64,000 nucleotides of DNA from Cytobacillus citreus (GCF_018343665.1 NZ_JAGYPM010000001.1:469239-533238); one strand, 5' to 3'; numbered from the stretch's first letter, positions 7,861-18,557 are shown. Program-made: numbers and translations. The notes: generated from the letters alone by a model not told the origin.

Positions 7861-10800
7861 TTGAGCAGACGCATCAACAAAGTGTTAGTAGCTAACAGAG
7901 GCGAAATAGCCATCCGGATATTTCGAGCATGTACAGAATTAAATATCCGCACAGTAGCAATATATTCTAAGGAAGATACCGGCGCTTATCATCGATATAA
8001 GGCTGATGAAGCATATTTGATTGGTGAAGGAAAAAAGCCTATCGATGCTTACTTAGATATTGAGGGAATAATTCAAATTGCCAAAAACAGTGAAGTTGAT
8101 GCGATCCATCCGGGCTATGGATTTTTGTCTGAAAATATTCATTTTGCAAAACGATGCGAAGAAGAAGGCATTATTTTTATTGGACCGGAATCGCGACATT
8201 TAGAAATGTTTGGTGACAAGGTGAAAGCCAGAACACAAGCTCAGCTTGCTGAGATCCCAGTTATTCCAGGAAGTAATGGCCCTGTTAAAGGATTAGAGGA
8301 TATCATTAATTTCGCTAAAAATCATGATTTTCCTATAATTATTAAAGCTTCTCTTGGCGGCGGCGGTAGGGGGATGCGAATCGTCAAAAATCATGATGAA
8401 ATAAAAGAAGCTTATGATCGTGCAAAATCGGAAGCGAAAGCAGCTTTCGGAAGTGACGAGGTTTATGTTGAAAAGTTTATTGAGAGACCTAAGCATATAG
8501 AGATTCAAATTATTGGGGATAAACAAGGAAATATTATACATCTTTATGAAAGAGATTGTTCTGTTCAACGCCGTCACCAAAAGGTAGTGGAAGTTGCTCC
8601 ATGTGTTTCTATTTCGAAAAATTTACGAGATACAATTTGTGAAGCAGCAGTTAGATTGATGAAAAATGTGGATTATATCAATGCGGGAACAGTTGAATTT
8701 TTAGTTTCGGGTGAGAAGTTCTATTTCATTGAAGTAAACCCTCGTGTGCAAGTAGAACATACAATAACTGAGATGGTAACAGGTGTAGATATTGTTCAAA
8801 CACAAATCCTTATTGCGGAGGGACATGCCCTCCATAGTGATGTGATTGGAATTCCTACACAAGACAAAATCCATGTGAATGGCTACGCAATTCAGTCTCG
8901 TGTTACAACGGAGGATCCGCTAAATAACTTTATGCCTGATACAGGAAAGATCATGGCGTACCGTTCAGGTGGAGGATTCGGTGTTCGTCTTGATGCTGGA
9001 AATGGCTTTCAGGGTGCGGTTATCACGCCTTTCTATGATTCATTACTTGTCAAACTATCTACACATGCTATGACATTTGATCAAGCTGCTGCGAAGATGG
9101 TTCGAAATCTTCAGGAGTTTAGAATTCGTGGAATAAAAACAAATATTCCATTTCTTGAAAATGTAGTTAAACATCACAAGTTCTTAAAGGGTGAATATGA
9201 TACATCTTTTATTGATCAGACACCTGAATTATTCTTATTCCCAAAACGAAAAGACCGTGGAACAAAAATGCTCAACTACATTGGAAATGTTACTGTTAAC
9301 GGATTTCCAGGAATTGAAAAGAAAAAAAGACCTGTATTTGACCTTCCTAGATTACCGAAAACAAATAGTCAAATCGACTTTCAAAATGGTACGAAACAAA
9401 TCCTTGATCAGCATGGAGCAGAAGGTCTTGTAAAATGGGTAAAAGAACAAAAAGAAGTATTGCTGACAGATACTACCTTTCGAGATGCGCACCAGTCATT
9501 ACTTGCGACACGAGTAAGAACAAATGACATTAAAAAAATTGCAGAGCCTGCAGCTAAGCTTTTGCCTGAAATGTTTTCCTTTGAAATGTGGGGAGGAGCT
9601 ACATTTGATGTCTCTTATCGTTTCTTAAAAGAGGATCCGTGGGAAAGACTGCTTGTCTTAAGAGAAAAAATGCCAAATGTTCTTTTCCAAATGCTTTTAA
9701 GAGGCTCTAACGCAGTTGGATATAAGAATTATCCTGATAATGTTATTCGTGAATTTGTAGAAAAGTCAGCGTATGCAGGAATTGATGTTTTTAGAATTTT
9801 TGATAGCTTGAACTGGGTTAAGGGAATGGAAGTAGCAATTGATGCAGTTAGGCAGACAGGCAAGATAGCAGAAGCTGCGATTTGTTATACAGGTGATATT
9901 TCTGATCCAACAAAAACAAAATATGATATAGATTATTATAAAAAGTTAGCTAAAGAACTCGAAAATCAAGGTGCGCATATTTTGGGGATTAAGGATATGG
10001 CTGGTTTATTAAAGCCACAAGCAGCATATCGATTAGTTTCAGAGCTTAAAGACACGATCAACATTCCAATTCATCTTCACACACATGATACAAGCGGAAA
10101 TGGAATATATACGTATGCTAAAGCAATTGAAGCTGGAGTAGATATCGTTGATGTTGCATTAAGCTCAATGGCGGGGTTAACGTCACAACCAAGTGCCAAC
10201 TCCTTATACTATGCATTAGAGGGTACTGATCGAAAACCAAATATTAATATTAATGCCTTAGAACAATTATCTTATTATTGGGAAGATGTAAGGAAATATT
10301 ATCCAGATTTTGAAAGCGGTATGATGTCACCGCATTCTGAGGTATACCAGCATGAAATGCCTGGGGGCCAATATAGCAATCTCCAGCAGCAAGCAAAGGG
10401 CGTAGGTCTTGGTGAAAAATGGGATGATGTTAAGGAAATGTATTCTCGTGTAAACCAGATGTTTGGAGATATTGTTAAAGTAACTCCATCTTCAAAAGTC
10501 GTAGGAGATATGGCACTTTATATGGTTCAAAATCAATTAACGGAAGAAGATGTTATCAGCAAAGGAAATTCACTTGATTTTCCAGATTCTGTTGTTGAGC
10601 TATTTGAAGGATATTTAGGACAACCATATGGCGGTTTTCCAAAAGAGCTTCAAAAAGTTATTTTGAAAAACAAAGAACCTATCACTGTCCGTCCAGGAGA
10701 ACTATTAGAAAATGTTGATTTTGAGAAAATGGGAGAAAAGCTTTTTAAAGAGTTAGGAAGACAAGTAACAAGTTTTGATAAGCTGGCATATGCTCTATAT

Positions 10801-11301
10801 CCGAAGGTTTTTATGGAATATGTAAAAACGGTACAGCAATTTGGTGATGTTTCAGTTTTAGATACTCCGACCTTCTTATTTGGTATGAGACTAGGAGAGG
10901 AAATAGAAATCGAAATTGAAACAGGAAAAACTTTAATAGTCAAGCTTGTTTCCATCGGACAACCACAAGCGGATGGCAATCGAGTAATTTATTTTGAATT
11001 AAATGGTCAACCGAGAGAAGTAGTCATCAAAGATGAAAGCATTAAATCTACTGTTGCAACAAAAATAAAGGCTGATCCCCATAATGAAAATCATATTGGA
11101 GCTTCCATGCCAGGAACGGTTATTAAGATATTAGTAGAAAAAGGCGAGAAAGTGGAGAAAGGTGATCATTTAATGATTACAGAAGCAATGAAAATGGAAA
11201 CGACTGTTCAAGCACCTTTCTCTGGTATCATTAAAGATTTATTTGTTTCAAATGGCGAAGCAATTCAAACAGGAGATTTATTAATTGAATTAACAAAGTA
11301 A
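7861..11301 (+). CDS. pycA: Pyruvate carboxylase
   Basis: Carboxylates pyruvate to oxaloacetate using ATP, bicarbonate and biotin. With the TTG start at 7861 (GACGGGGTG 6 nt upstream) the protein has 1146 residues, the usual length; a GTG at 7852 is the alternative. Domains in order are biotin carboxylase (about 1-450, with GGGGRGM near 166 and the catalytic NPRVQVEHT), carboxyltransferase TIM barrel (from TDTTFRDAHQS near 536), the PYC/OADA domain, and a biotinyl domain with EAMKME, biotinylated Lys1111. It is a single gene followed by a strong terminator. Confidence 0.96.
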   Translation: MSRRINKVLVANRGEIAIRIFRACTELNIRTVAIYSKEDTGAYHRYKADEAYLIGEGKKPIDAYLDIEGIIQIAKNSEVDAIHPGYGFLSENIHFAKRCEEEGIIFIGPESRHLEMFGDKVKARTQAQLAEIPVIPGSNGPVKGLEDIINFAKNHDFPIIIKASLGGGGRGMRIVKNHDEIKEAYDRAKSEAKAAFGSDEVYVEKFIERPKHIEIQIIGDKQGNIIHLYERDCSVQRRHQKVVEVAPCVSISKNLRDTICEAAVRLMKNVDYINAGTVEFLVSGEKFYFIEVNPRVQVEHTITEMVTGVDIVQTQILIAEGHALHSDVIGIPTQDKIHVNGYAIQSRVTTEDPLNNFMPDTGKIMAYRSGGGFGVRLDAGNGFQGAVITPFYDSLLVKLSTHAMTFDQAAAKMVRNLQEFRIRGIKTNIPFLENVVKHHKFLKGEYDTSFIDQTPELFLFPKRKDRGTKMLNYIGNVTVNGFPGIEKKKRPVFDLPRLPKTNSQIDFQNGTKQILDQHGAEGLVKWVKEQKEVLLTDTTFRDAHQSLLATRVRTNDIKKIAEPAAKLLPEMFSFEMWGGATFDVSYRFLKEDPWERLLVLREKMPNVLFQMLLRGSNAVGYKNYPDNVIREFVEKSAYAGIDVFRIFDSLNWVKGMEVAIDAVRQTGKIAEAAICYTGDISDPTKTKYDIDYYKKLAKELENQGAHILGIKDMAGLLKPQAAYRLVSELKDTINIPIHLHTHDTSGNGIYTYAKAIEAGVDIVDVALSSMAGLTSQPSANSLYYALEGTDRKPNININALEQLSYYWEDVRKYYPDFESGMMSPHSEVYQHEMPGGQYSNLQQQAKGVGLGEKWDDVKEMYSRVNQMFGDIVKVTPSSKVVGDMALYMVQNQLTEEDVISKGNSLDFPDSVVELFEGYLGQPYGGFPKELQKVILKNKEPITVRPGELLENVDFEKMGEKLFKELGRQVTSFDKLAYALYPKVFMEYVKTVQQFGDVSVLDTPTFLFGMRLGEEIEIEIETGKTLIVKLVSIGQPQADGNRVIYFELNGQPREVVIKDESIKSTVATKIKADPHNENHIGASMPGTVIKILVEKGEKVEKGDHLMITEAMKMETTVQAPFSGIIKDLFVSNGEAIQTGDLLIELTK

Positions 11302-11312
11302 ATGGTTTACAA

Positions 11313-11345
11313 AAAAAGTTGCAGTAATAGACTGCAACTTTTTTT
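11313..11345 (+). terminator. Terminator after pycA
   Basis: AAAAAGTTGCAGT (11313-11325) pairs with ACTGCAACTTTTT (11331-11343), 13 bp with a 5-nt loop, and runs straight into T residues. Confidence 0.92.
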
Positions 11346-11408
11346 GCTATATAGGAAATTATAATTTTCGCTATCTGTTGATAACTTGAGATATAGTTTA
11401 TCTACGTT

Positions 11409-11524
11409 CAGCTCCAGCGCCTACCTCCTCGAGGTCACAAGCCAATCCTCCCAGAAAGGTAAAGAACACCTTTCCGTGAGGCTCGTCTTGTGCTTGTCGG
11501 AGGTGAGCAAGGCGCTTGCGCATT
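11409..11524 (+). repeat. Intergenic repeat R1, copy A
   Basis: A 116-nt element from CAGCTCCAGCGCCTACC to AAGGCGCTTGCGC. It is GC-rich relative to its surroundings and folds on itself: AGCGCCT/AGGCGCT outermost, then CTCC/GGAG, CACAAG/CTTGTG, and a central hairpin GAAAGGT-AAAGAAC-ACCTTTC. The second copy (20583-20697) keeps these stems with compensating changes. It lies in the convergent pycA/ctaA gap. Confidence 0.8.
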
Positions 11525-11559
11525 TGTTCCTAGTAAAATGATCAACTTTTTAGCTATTT

Positions 11560-11655
11560 AAAGTGAAATTGAAATATCGTGAAAGTTTCTGTTTAAGAGA
11601 TCGCATAGAAAAACTAAGCGTTCGCCAAAGGTGCTTGGTGAACGCTTAGTTTTTA
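11560..11655 (+). repeat. Intergenic repeat R3, copy overlapping the ctaA terminator
   Basis: Shares AAAGTGA-ATTGAAATAT, AGATCGCATA-GAAAAACTAAG and TTCGCCAA...TTGG-GAACG with copies at 27088-27172, 31329-31456 and 60985-61098. In this copy the right end is a perfect terminator-like stem, so R3 may carry or descend from a terminator. Confidence 0.55.
11612..11648. terminator. Terminator for ctaA (minus strand), possibly bidirectional
   Basis: ACTAAGCGTTCGCCAA pairs with TTGGTGAACGCTTAGT around AGGTGC. Flanking A and T runs on each side let it work in both directions. The ctaA stop lies a few bases beyond. Confidence 0.85.
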
Positions 11656-12630
11656 CTGTGCTGTAACTGGAGGAGGAGATTGTATTTTGTTTTCTTCTTT
11701 TATCTCAATTTCCTCACTTAATAATTGTTCGTTTTTCCTACTTCTAGATGTAAGTAAAATTAGATAACTTAATACACCGAATAAACACGAAATAAAAAAT
11801 GCATGAGCAAGAGCTATATACAAATTCAATCTTGAAATGACTATGAAGGCTCCTGCAATCACTTGAAGAGATACTAATATAAAGGATATGATCCATCCCC
11901 AATAAATGACTTTTTGATTTTTGTAGTACTTTATCGTAAGAAGGGTGATATATCCAATCCAAATAAAAATTAAGCCTGCTGCTGCACGATGTCCCATTTG
12001 TACCCACTCATGCATATTACTTGGAAGAGAAAAAGTGCCATTTATACATAGAGGCCAATCTCTACAGACTAAACTTGCATCAACATGACGGACAAGAGCT
12101 CCTGAATAAACCACCATATAGCTATAAATGGAAACTCCAATTATATGCCTTTTCATTCTCCGATCCAAAATTATTTTTTCAGCATCGAATTTTTTATCAA
12201 CTTCGAAAATTAGAAGTGTAAGCAGCAGTACAGTGGCAAATGAAATTAATGAAATGCCAAAATGAAGTGCAAGAACAAAATCAGATTGCCCCCAAATTAC
12301 GGCTGCGGCTCCTATTAATCCTTGAAGAACAAGGAATAAAAATGAGGTAATGGATAAAAACTTAGTTTCTCTAATATGTCCAATTGAGCGCCATGTCCAT
12401 ATTGAAAGTATTAGCACCATAATGCCGACAGCACCAGAGACAACCCGATGAGCAAGTTCAATAATTAATTCTGGTGTAATGTCTTTAGGAAGTAACTCTC
12501 CATTGCAAAGAGGCCAAGATCTTCCACAGCCCATTCCTGAGTCAGTTTTTGTAACAAGTGCTCCGCCCAACAAAATGAATAACATTCCAATTGTCGTAAA
12601 AACAGCGAACCATTTTAATGTTCGTTGCAA
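11653..12630 (-). CDS. ctaA: Heme A synthase
   Basis: Oxidises the methyl group of heme O to the formyl group of heme A for the caa3 oxidase. A 325-residue membrane protein with about eight segments, starting at TTG 12630 behind AGGAGAAGGTG. The two-fold repeat is visible: Cys35/Cys42 and Cys189/Cys195 in external loops, and heme-ligand histidines at about 61, 123, 214 and 276, with Glu58 near the first. The C-terminal 25 residues are charged and somewhat longer than in B. subtilis. It is divergent from ctaB, as in other Bacillus. Confidence 0.95.
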   Translation of the reverse strand: MQRTLKWFAVFTTIGMLFILLGGALVTKTDSGMGCGRSWPLCNGELLPKDITPELIIELAHRVVSGAVGIMVLILSIWTWRSIGHIRETKFLSITSFLFLVLQGLIGAAAVIWGQSDFVLALHFGISLISFATVLLLTLLIFEVDKKFDAEKIILDRRMKRHIIGVSIYSYMVVYSGALVRHVDASLVCRDWPLCINGTFSLPSNMHEWVQMGHRAAAGLIFIWIGYITLLTIKYYKNQKVIYWGWIISFILVSLQVIAGAFIVISRLNLYIALAHAFFISCLFGVLSYLILLTSRSRKNEQLLSEEIEIKEENKIQSPPPVTAQ

Positions 12631-13246
12631 AATCTTTCACCTTCTCCTAAATAATTCATTAAATTGTATTATCAAGTTATTGACTAGTATAATAAAAATG
12701 CCTTTCTAAATATTCCGATTCCATCATATCGAAAAATAGAAGAAAAGAACAGTGTAACATGAGATTCTATTCAGATTCTTATGTAAGAAAATATTTTACC
12801 ATAATTATTATGATATTTACTGTATCAATATTATTAAATAAATTGTTTGCAAAAATATTAAATTTTTATTCTTAATATTAAAAAAAGAAATATTTATTTA
12901 ATGTAGATAGTTTGGATGAACGGATTGTACATTCATAGCTTATATTATGGCAGAAAAACAACAATTCTTTAAGAAAAATAATGCTGTGACACAAATTATT
13001 CATAATTTATTCGAAAAAAATTCACAAAAAGGGTTAAAAGTGTGATTTAATATACAGAGGAAGATTGTTTTATATATCGTTTATTAATAGTATTATTACA
13101 CTTGAAATAGTAGAAAACAATCGATGTAATATTCTAGGGAAAGCTCTTCGTTTTTTATTGCAAATATAGCATTATTAGCTAGGATGCTTTATATTGGTTT
13201 TAGTGTTATTGTCGTATTTGTGATAAGGGATAAAGGAGGAAATAGT
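12631..13246. promoter_or_regulatory. ctaA/ctaB divergent control region (616 nt, AT-rich)
   Basis: No coding sequence is seen here. In B. subtilis this region holds ResD-controlled promoters for ctaA and ctaB. Here TTCACAAA at about 13020 and GTGACACAAA near 12987 resemble ResD-type TTTGTGAA half-sites, but I cannot assign -35/-10 boxes with confidence. A 9-bp inverted repeat, GATTGTTTT (about 13066) with AAAACAATC (about 13113), sits in the presumed ctaB leader. Confidence 0.4.
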
Positions 13247-14185
13247 ATGTCTAACTCAAGGGCCTTCATGGATGCTGGAATAAAAAAAAGCGATGAAAGC
13301 CTACAAAATGATGTGTCGAGGACAACAGTGTGGAAGGATTTTTTATCCTTAATTAAGATTGGGATTGTAAATTCCAATCTAATTACTACGTTCACAGGAC
13401 TGTGGCTTGCGCTTCATTTTACAGGTCAGAGCTTTTTAAATAATCTAGATATCGTATTTTATACTGTGATTGGGTCGTCTTTAGTAATTGCGGGATCTTG
13501 TTCACTGAACAATTATATTGATCGTGATATTGATCCTTTTATGGAAAGAACCAAGAATAGACCAACTGTTACTGGAAGGGTTACTCCAATTAGAGTAGCA
13601 ATGTTAAGCGCCTTACTAATAGGAGCAGGTACAATATTTCTTCTGTTAACAACTGTAACTGCTGCATTAATAGGGTTAATTGGAGTATTTAGTTATATCG
13701 TTCTTTACACAATTTGGTCGAAACGCAGATATGTTTCTAATACTATTATTGGTAGTATTTCTGGAGCAGTTCCACCACTTATCGGATGGGCAGCTGTAGA
13801 TGCAAACCTTGATGTAATGGCTTGGGCATTATTTTTAATTATGTTTGCATGGCAACCTCCACACTTTTATGCACTAGCCATGAGAAGGGCTGAGGAGTAC
13901 CGATCTGCAAATATACCAATGCTTCCAGTTGTAAAAGGATTTAAAAGAACGAAAATTTCAATTTATTTGTGGATAGCAGCATTATTCCCTCTCCCATTTT
14001 TACTTCCTGAATTAGGAATGCCATTTTTAATTCTTGCATCTTTATTAAATATTGGGTGGGTAGTAACAGGGATTTATGCTAGAAAATTTAATGATGATAT
14101 TAAGTGGGCAACTTTAATGTTTGTATACTCTCTACAATATCTGACGATTATGTTTGTAGCTATGGTAATTATCACTCTTATTTAA
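13247..14185 (+). CDS. ctaB: Protoheme IX farnesyltransferase (heme O synthase)
   Basis: Adds a farnesyl group to heme B to give heme O, the substrate of CtaA. A 312-residue polytopic protein of the UbiA family. I start it at ATG 13247 because AAAGGAGGAAAT lies directly upstream; the reading frame opens earlier at 13184 without a ribosome binding site. The prenyltransferase Asp motif [18 protein letters not shown] and the second-loop [16 protein letters not shown] are both present. It is the first gene of the cta operon, with ctaC 249 nt later, a gap that probably contains another promoter. Confidence 0.94.
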   Translation: MSNSRAFMDAGIKKSDESLQNDVSRTTVWKDFLSLIKIGIVNSNLITTFTGLWLALHFTGQSFLNNLDIVFYTVIGSSLVIAGSCSLNNYIDRDIDPFMERTKNRPTVTGRVTPIRVAMLSALLIGAGTIFLLLTTVTAALIGLIGVFSYIVLYTIWSKRRYVSNTIIGSISGAVPPLIGWAAVDANLDVMAWALFLIMFAWQPPHFYALAMRRAEEYRSANIPMLPVVKGFKRTKISIYLWIAALFPLPFLLPELGMPFLILASLLNIGWVVTGIYARKFNDDIKWATLMFVYSLQYLTIMFVAMVIITLI

Positions 14186-14434
14186 AATTATTTAGGATGG
14201 GCATCGAATGTGAAGGAAAGAATAATCAATATTTCAACCTTTGTCCATCCTTAGATAAAGAGATAGATACATAAATTATTTATTTATCTACATATTTAAC
14301 TGAATGTTTGCACTACATAACAAACTTTGTTAGGAATTTCTTTCTTTTCCTAAATTTTAGAAAGAATTTATAAATAATTTTTTCGATCAAACATTGCAAA
14401 AAGAAATTATACGAAAGAGGGGTTTGATTAAGCT

Positions 14435-15514
14435 ATGAAAAGGCTTGCAAAATGGCGTCATTTACTGTTGTTTTCACTTTTGACGCTCATTCTTTCTGCT
14501 TGTGGAAAACCGTATTTATCTGCGTTACAGCCTTCAGGTGAAGTAGCACAAGATCAATATGATTTAATGGTTCTAAGTACTTCTATCATGGTAGGGGTAA
14601 TTGCAGTAGTGGCAGTGATTTTTATTATTGTTCTGGTGAGATTCCGTCGTAAGGATGAAAAAATACCAAAACAAGTAGAAGGAAGTCATGCATTAGAAAT
14701 TATTTGGACCGTAATTCCAATATTATTAGTACTTGTTCTTGCTGTTCCAACAGTTATGGCAACTTTCAAATTTGCTGATGTTTCTGCTATGGATAAGAAG
14801 AATGCTGATGGAAAAACAGATGCACTCGTAGTTAACGTACGTGCAAATCTATACTGGTGGGAATTTGAATACCCTAATGAAGAAATCATTACAAGCCAGG
14901 ATCTTGTAGTCCCGACAGGTGAAAAAGTATATTTCAACCTTATTGCTTCTGATGTTAAACACTCGTTCTGGATTCCAGCAGTAGGTGGGAAAATGGATAC
15001 GAATACAGAAAACGTTAATAAATTCTGGCTAGAATTTGATGAGGAAAAATCAGATTCAGATGAAGTTAATAATGTGTTTTATGGGAAATGTGCTGAGCTT
15101 TGCGGTCCTTCACATGCTCTAATGGATTTTAAGGTGAAAGCAATTTCTCGAGCTGATTTTGATCAGTGGGTAAGTGATATGCAAAGTGTTAAAGAACCAA
15201 AGAAGGCAACTTCTGATTTAGCTAGCCAAGGTCAAGAAATCTTTAATCAAAGCTGTATCGGATGTCATGCTGTTACTCCTGATAACACAACTCCAGAAGC
15301 AGCTAGACAAGCACCAAACTTAACTAATTTTGGTGAACGTGAAAAGATTGCTGGAGTTTTAGATCATACTGAACAAGATTTAAAGAATTGGTTGTCTGAT
15401 CCTGAGAAATATAAGCCAGGAAACAAAATGTCTGGAACTTATGGTGAACTTACTCCAGATCAGCTTGATGCCTTAACAGAATACTTAATGGGCTTAAAAG
15501 TACAAGGTAAATAG
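14435..15514 (+). CDS. ctaC: Cytochrome caa3 oxidase subunit II with fused cytochrome c domain
   Basis: Receives electrons into the CuA centre and passes them to subunit I. A 359-residue lipoprotein: lipobox LSAC (Cys23), two membrane helices (about 46-68 and 88-110), and an external cupredoxin domain with CuA ligands His176, Cys219, Cys223, His227 and Met230. A C-terminal cytochrome c domain has the heme motif CIGCH (274-278) and probable axial Met332. This fusion defines the caa3 type. ATG at 14435 follows AAGAGGGGT. CtaD follows at once. Confidence 0.96.
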   Translation: MKRLAKWRHLLLFSLLTLILSACGKPYLSALQPSGEVAQDQYDLMVLSTSIMVGVIAVVAVIFIIVLVRFRRKDEKIPKQVEGSHALEIIWTVIPILLVLVLAVPTVMATFKFADVSAMDKKNADGKTDALVVNVRANLYWWEFEYPNEEIITSQDLVVPTGEKVYFNLIASDVKHSFWIPAVGGKMDTNTENVNKFWLEFDEEKSDSDEVNNVFYGKCAELCGPSHALMDFKVKAISRADFDQWVSDMQSVKEPKKATSDLASQGQEIFNQSCIGCHAVTPDNTTPEAARQAPNLTNFGEREKIAGVLDHTEQDLKNWLSDPEKYKPGNKMSGTYGELTPDQLDALTEYLMGLKVQGK

Positions 15515-15540
15515 TGTAATTGCAAAAGGGAGGTAAAATT

Positions 15541-17415
15541 GTGAGTACCATTGCTCAAAAAAGAGGGTTCGGTGCAGTTCTTTGGGAATATCTTACAACA
15601 GTAGATCATAAGAAAATTGCACACCTTTATCTTTTTGCTGGTGGATTCTTCTTTATCCTCGGTGGGATAGAGGCTATGATTATCCGTATTCAGCTTATAA
15701 AACCAAATAATGATTTTGTTAGTGCTGGTTTATTCAATGAAATGTTAACAATGCACGGAACAACAATGATTTTCTTGGCTGCGATGCCACTTTTGCTAGG
15801 CTTTATGAATGCTATTATGCCACTCCAAATTGGTGCACGTGACGTAGCATTCCCTTTCCTAAATTCCTTAGGATTTTGGTTATTCTTCTTTGGGGGAGTA
15901 TTCTTAAACCTTTCATGGTTTTTAGGCGGTGCTCCAGATGCTGGTTGGACTTCATATGCTTCATTATCACTTGCATCAGAAGGACACGGAATAGATTTTT
16001 ATGTACTAGGGTTGCAGATTTCAGGTTTTGGTACGCTGATGGGAGGAATTAACTTCCTCGTAACGATCATTAATATGCGTGCTCCAGGAATGACTTATAT
16101 GCGGATGCCGTTATTTACATGGACAACATTCGTTGCATCATCTTTAATTCTTTTTGCTTTCCCGCCATTAACTGTAAGTATTTTCATGATGATGTTTGAC
16201 CGTTTGTTCGGTTCTAACTTCTTTGATGCTTCTATGGGTGGAAACACAATAATTTGGGAACACTTTTTCTGGATATTTGGACATCCAGAAGTATATATCT
16301 TAATTTTACCTGCTTTTGGTATTTTCTCTGAGATATTTGCTGTATTCTCAAGAAAGAGACTTTTTGGATATTCTTCAATGGTGTTTGCGACTGTATTAAT
16401 TGGTTTCTTAGGATTCATGGTGTGGGCGCACCATATGTTTACAACAGGATTAGGACCAATTGCTAACGCTATTTTTGCTGTAGCAACGATGGCAATTGCC
16501 GTCCCAACAGGTATAAAAATATTCAACTGGCTATTTACGTTATGGGGCGGAAGTATCAAATTTACAACACCAATGCTTTGGGGAATTGGCTTCATTCCAT
16601 CATTCCTAATGGGTGGAGTAACAGGAGTTATGCTTGGAGCTGCAGCAGCAGATTATCAATATCATGATACTTATTTCGTTGTTGCTCACTTCCACTATGT
16701 TATTGTAGGTGGAGTTGTATTCTCTTTATTTGCTGCAACACATTACTATTGGCCGAAAATGTTTGGTACTATGTTAAATGAATTTTTAGGAAAAATTACA
16801 TTCGTATTATTTTTCATTGGATTCCATTTGACATTCTTTATTCAGCATTTCCTTGGATTATGGGGAATGCCACGACGTATTTTCACATACCTTCCTGGCC
16901 AAGGTCTTGATACAGGGAACTTTGTGAGTACGATTGGTGCATTTTTAATGGCTGCTGGGGTAATTGTTATATTAATTAACATTATTATGACAAGCGTGAA
17001 AAATGAAAAGGTAGGTAATGATCCTTGGGGTGACGGCCGTACTCTTGAGTGGGCAATCTCATCACCACCACCATTCTATAACTTTAAACAGTTACCACTT
17101 GTTCGTGGACTTGATGCATACTGGATTGAGAAAATGGAAGGTAAAAAAGGCATGATTCCTGCTGAACCATTAGGTGATGTTCATATGCCTAATAATTCAT
17201 TTGTTCCTTTTGTGATCTCATTAGGACTCTTTATCGCTGCATTTGGTGTAATGTATCAAGCTGATGAAGGAAATACTTGGGGTATTCCAGTAATAATACT
17301 AGGATTGGCTATTACCTTTGGTTCAATGCTTGCTCGTTCTTTAAGAGATGATCATGGCTATCATATTCATAAAGAAGATTTAATGGATGATAATGATAAG
17401 GGGGTTAAGGCATAA
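15541..17415 (+). CDS. ctaD: Cytochrome caa3 oxidase subunit I
   Basis: Catalytic heme-copper subunit reducing O2 to water and pumping protons. I start it at GTG 15541 (GGGAGGT 6 nt upstream), giving 624 residues that open MSTIAQKRGFGAVLWEYL like B. subtilis CtaD; the frame opens at 15520 without support. Ligands are visible: heme a His72, CuB site His248 in HPEVY with the cross-linking Tyr252, CuB His297-His298, and HFH at 383-385 for hemes a3 and a. It has at least 12 membrane segments. It ends in a 1-nt overlap with ctaE. Confidence 0.97.
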   Translation: MSTIAQKRGFGAVLWEYLTTVDHKKIAHLYLFAGGFFFILGGIEAMIIRIQLIKPNNDFVSAGLFNEMLTMHGTTMIFLAAMPLLLGFMNAIMPLQIGARDVAFPFLNSLGFWLFFFGGVFLNLSWFLGGAPDAGWTSYASLSLASEGHGIDFYVLGLQISGFGTLMGGINFLVTIINMRAPGMTYMRMPLFTWTTFVASSLILFAFPPLTVSIFMMMFDRLFGSNFFDASMGGNTIIWEHFFWIFGHPEVYILILPAFGIFSEIFAVFSRKRLFGYSSMVFATVLIGFLGFMVWAHHMFTTGLGPIANAIFAVATMAIAVPTGIKIFNWLFTLWGGSIKFTTPMLWGIGFIPSFLMGGVTGVMLGAAAADYQYHDTYFVVAHFHYVIVGGVVFSLFAATHYYWPKMFGTMLNEFLGKITFVLFFIGFHLTFFIQHFLGLWGMPRRIFTYLPGQGLDTGNFVSTIGAFLMAAGVIVILINIIMTSVKNEKVGNDPWGDGRTLEWAISSPPPFYNFKQLPLVRGLDAYWIEKMEGKKGMIPAEPLGDVHMPNNSFVPFVISLGLFIAAFGVMYQADEGNTWGIPVIILGLAITFGSMLARSLRDDHGYHIHKEDLMDDNDKGVKA

Positions 17416-18044
17416 TGCACGCAGAAGAAAAAATGACTTTAGAAAAATGGCCTGCTTCGCCTGAAAAACAAACCCTCGAGGGAAAAAATAAATTTGTAGG
17501 TTTTTGGTTATTCTTAGGAGGAGAGACGGTTCTTTTCGCCTCTCTCTTTGCAACCTATCTTGCTTTAAAGGATTCAGTTCCTAATAGTGATATGCCACTT
17601 GCTAAAGATCTATTTGAGATTCCACTTGTTTTTACGATGACAATGATACTTTTAACAAGTTCTTTAACAAGTGTATATGCTATGTATCATATGAAAAACT
17701 TTAATTTCAAGAAAATGCAATTATGGCTTGTGATTACAGTTTTGCTTGGATTATCTTTCTTAGGTCTAGAAATTTACGAGTTCAATCATTATGTGCATGA
17801 ATTTGGTCATACATTTACAAGTAGTGCATTTAGTTCTGCGTTCTATACATTAGTTGGGTTCCACGGAGCTCACGTTGCTTTCGGTTTAGCTTGGATACTT
17901 GCTTTAGTGATTAGAAACAATAAACGTGGATTAAACCTTTACAATGCTCCGAAATTTTATATTGCCAGTCTTTATTGGCACTTTATCGATGTTGTATGGG
18001 TATTTATCTTTACAGTAGTATATTTAATGGGAATGGTGGGATAA
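17415..18044 (+). CDS. ctaE: Cytochrome caa3 oxidase subunit III
   Basis: A 209-residue membrane subunit with about five segments, starting at an ATG that overlaps the ctaD stop (TAATG), so translation is probably coupled. The family signature includes KFVGFWLFLGGETVLFASLFATY early and FHGAHVAFG plus YWHFIDVVWVFIF near the end. Subunit III stabilises the oxidase and the proton uptake path. Four bases separate it from ctaF. Confidence 0.95.
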   Translation: MHAEEKMTLEKWPASPEKQTLEGKNKFVGFWLFLGGETVLFASLFATYLALKDSVPNSDMPLAKDLFEIPLVFTMTMILLTSSLTSVYAMYHMKNFNFKKMQLWLVITVLLGLSFLGLEIYEFNHYVHEFGHTFTSSAFSSAFYTLVGFHGAHVAFGLAWILALVIRNNKRGLNLYNAPKFYIASLYWHFIDVVWVFIFTVVYLMGMVG

Positions 18045-18048
18045 ACTG

Positions 18049-18384
18049 ATGACAAATGAACAATTAAATTCAGGTAACCCTCGGGTAGACATTGAATATC
18101 GCCGTAAAAAGAATGCTGAGGAGATGAAACATCAAGTCATTTCATTTGCCTTGATGATTTTCTTAACATTAGTTGCATTCGTTGCAGTAGCATATGAAGG
18201 TTTTTCAGGATGGTTTATTGTTCCTTTTATTTTAATTCTTGCTGTTGTTCAAGTTATTTTTCAGCTTTATTATTTCATGCATATGAGTAATGAAGGACAC
18301 GAAGCACCAAAATTGTTCATGTACTCTGGCATGGTTGTTGGATTCGTGACAATTATTTGCTATATGACAATTATTTGGTGGTAA
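18049..18384 (+). CDS. ctaF: Cytochrome caa3 oxidase subunit IV
   Basis: A 111-residue protein with three membrane segments after a polar, charged N-terminus. FQLYYFMHMSNEGHEAPK is typical of the Bacillus subunit IVB family. The ribosome binding site is weak (GGTGGGATAA) and lies inside the end of ctaE, pointing to coupled translation. A terminator follows directly, so the structural operon ctaBCDEF ends here and ctaG may have its own promoter or depend on read-through. Confidence 0.92.
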   Translation: MTNEQLNSGNPRVDIEYRRKKNAEEMKHQVISFALMIFLTLVAFVAVAYEGFSGWFIVPFILILAVVQVIFQLYYFMHMSNEGHEAPKLFMYSGMVVGFVTIICYMTIIWW

Positions 18385-18390
18385 AAAACA

Positions 18391-18424
18391 GGAAAATCGG
18401 CTGTCTAGCCGGTTTTCTTTTTAT
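18391..18424 (+). terminator. Terminator after ctaF
   Basis: GAAAATCGGCT pairs with AGCCGGTTTTC (one G-T pair) around GTCT, followed by TTTTTAT. Confidence 0.85.
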
Positions 18425-18557
18425 GTAGACGGAATATTAATAATATTTGAATACCTTTATTGTGCATGGAAGAGTGTATAATAGGATTAATTTCAAGTTA
18501 TTTTACTGTGATTATTAATGTAAATTCAATTGGTAATAATTTAGGGGTGATTATGCA

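Noticed and set aside
10650-10979. 109-codon frame antisense to pycA
   Set aside because: A shadow of a strongly conserved coding region; no ribosome binding site. The same applies to antisense frames in ctaD, mraY, pbpB and the carboxylase genes.
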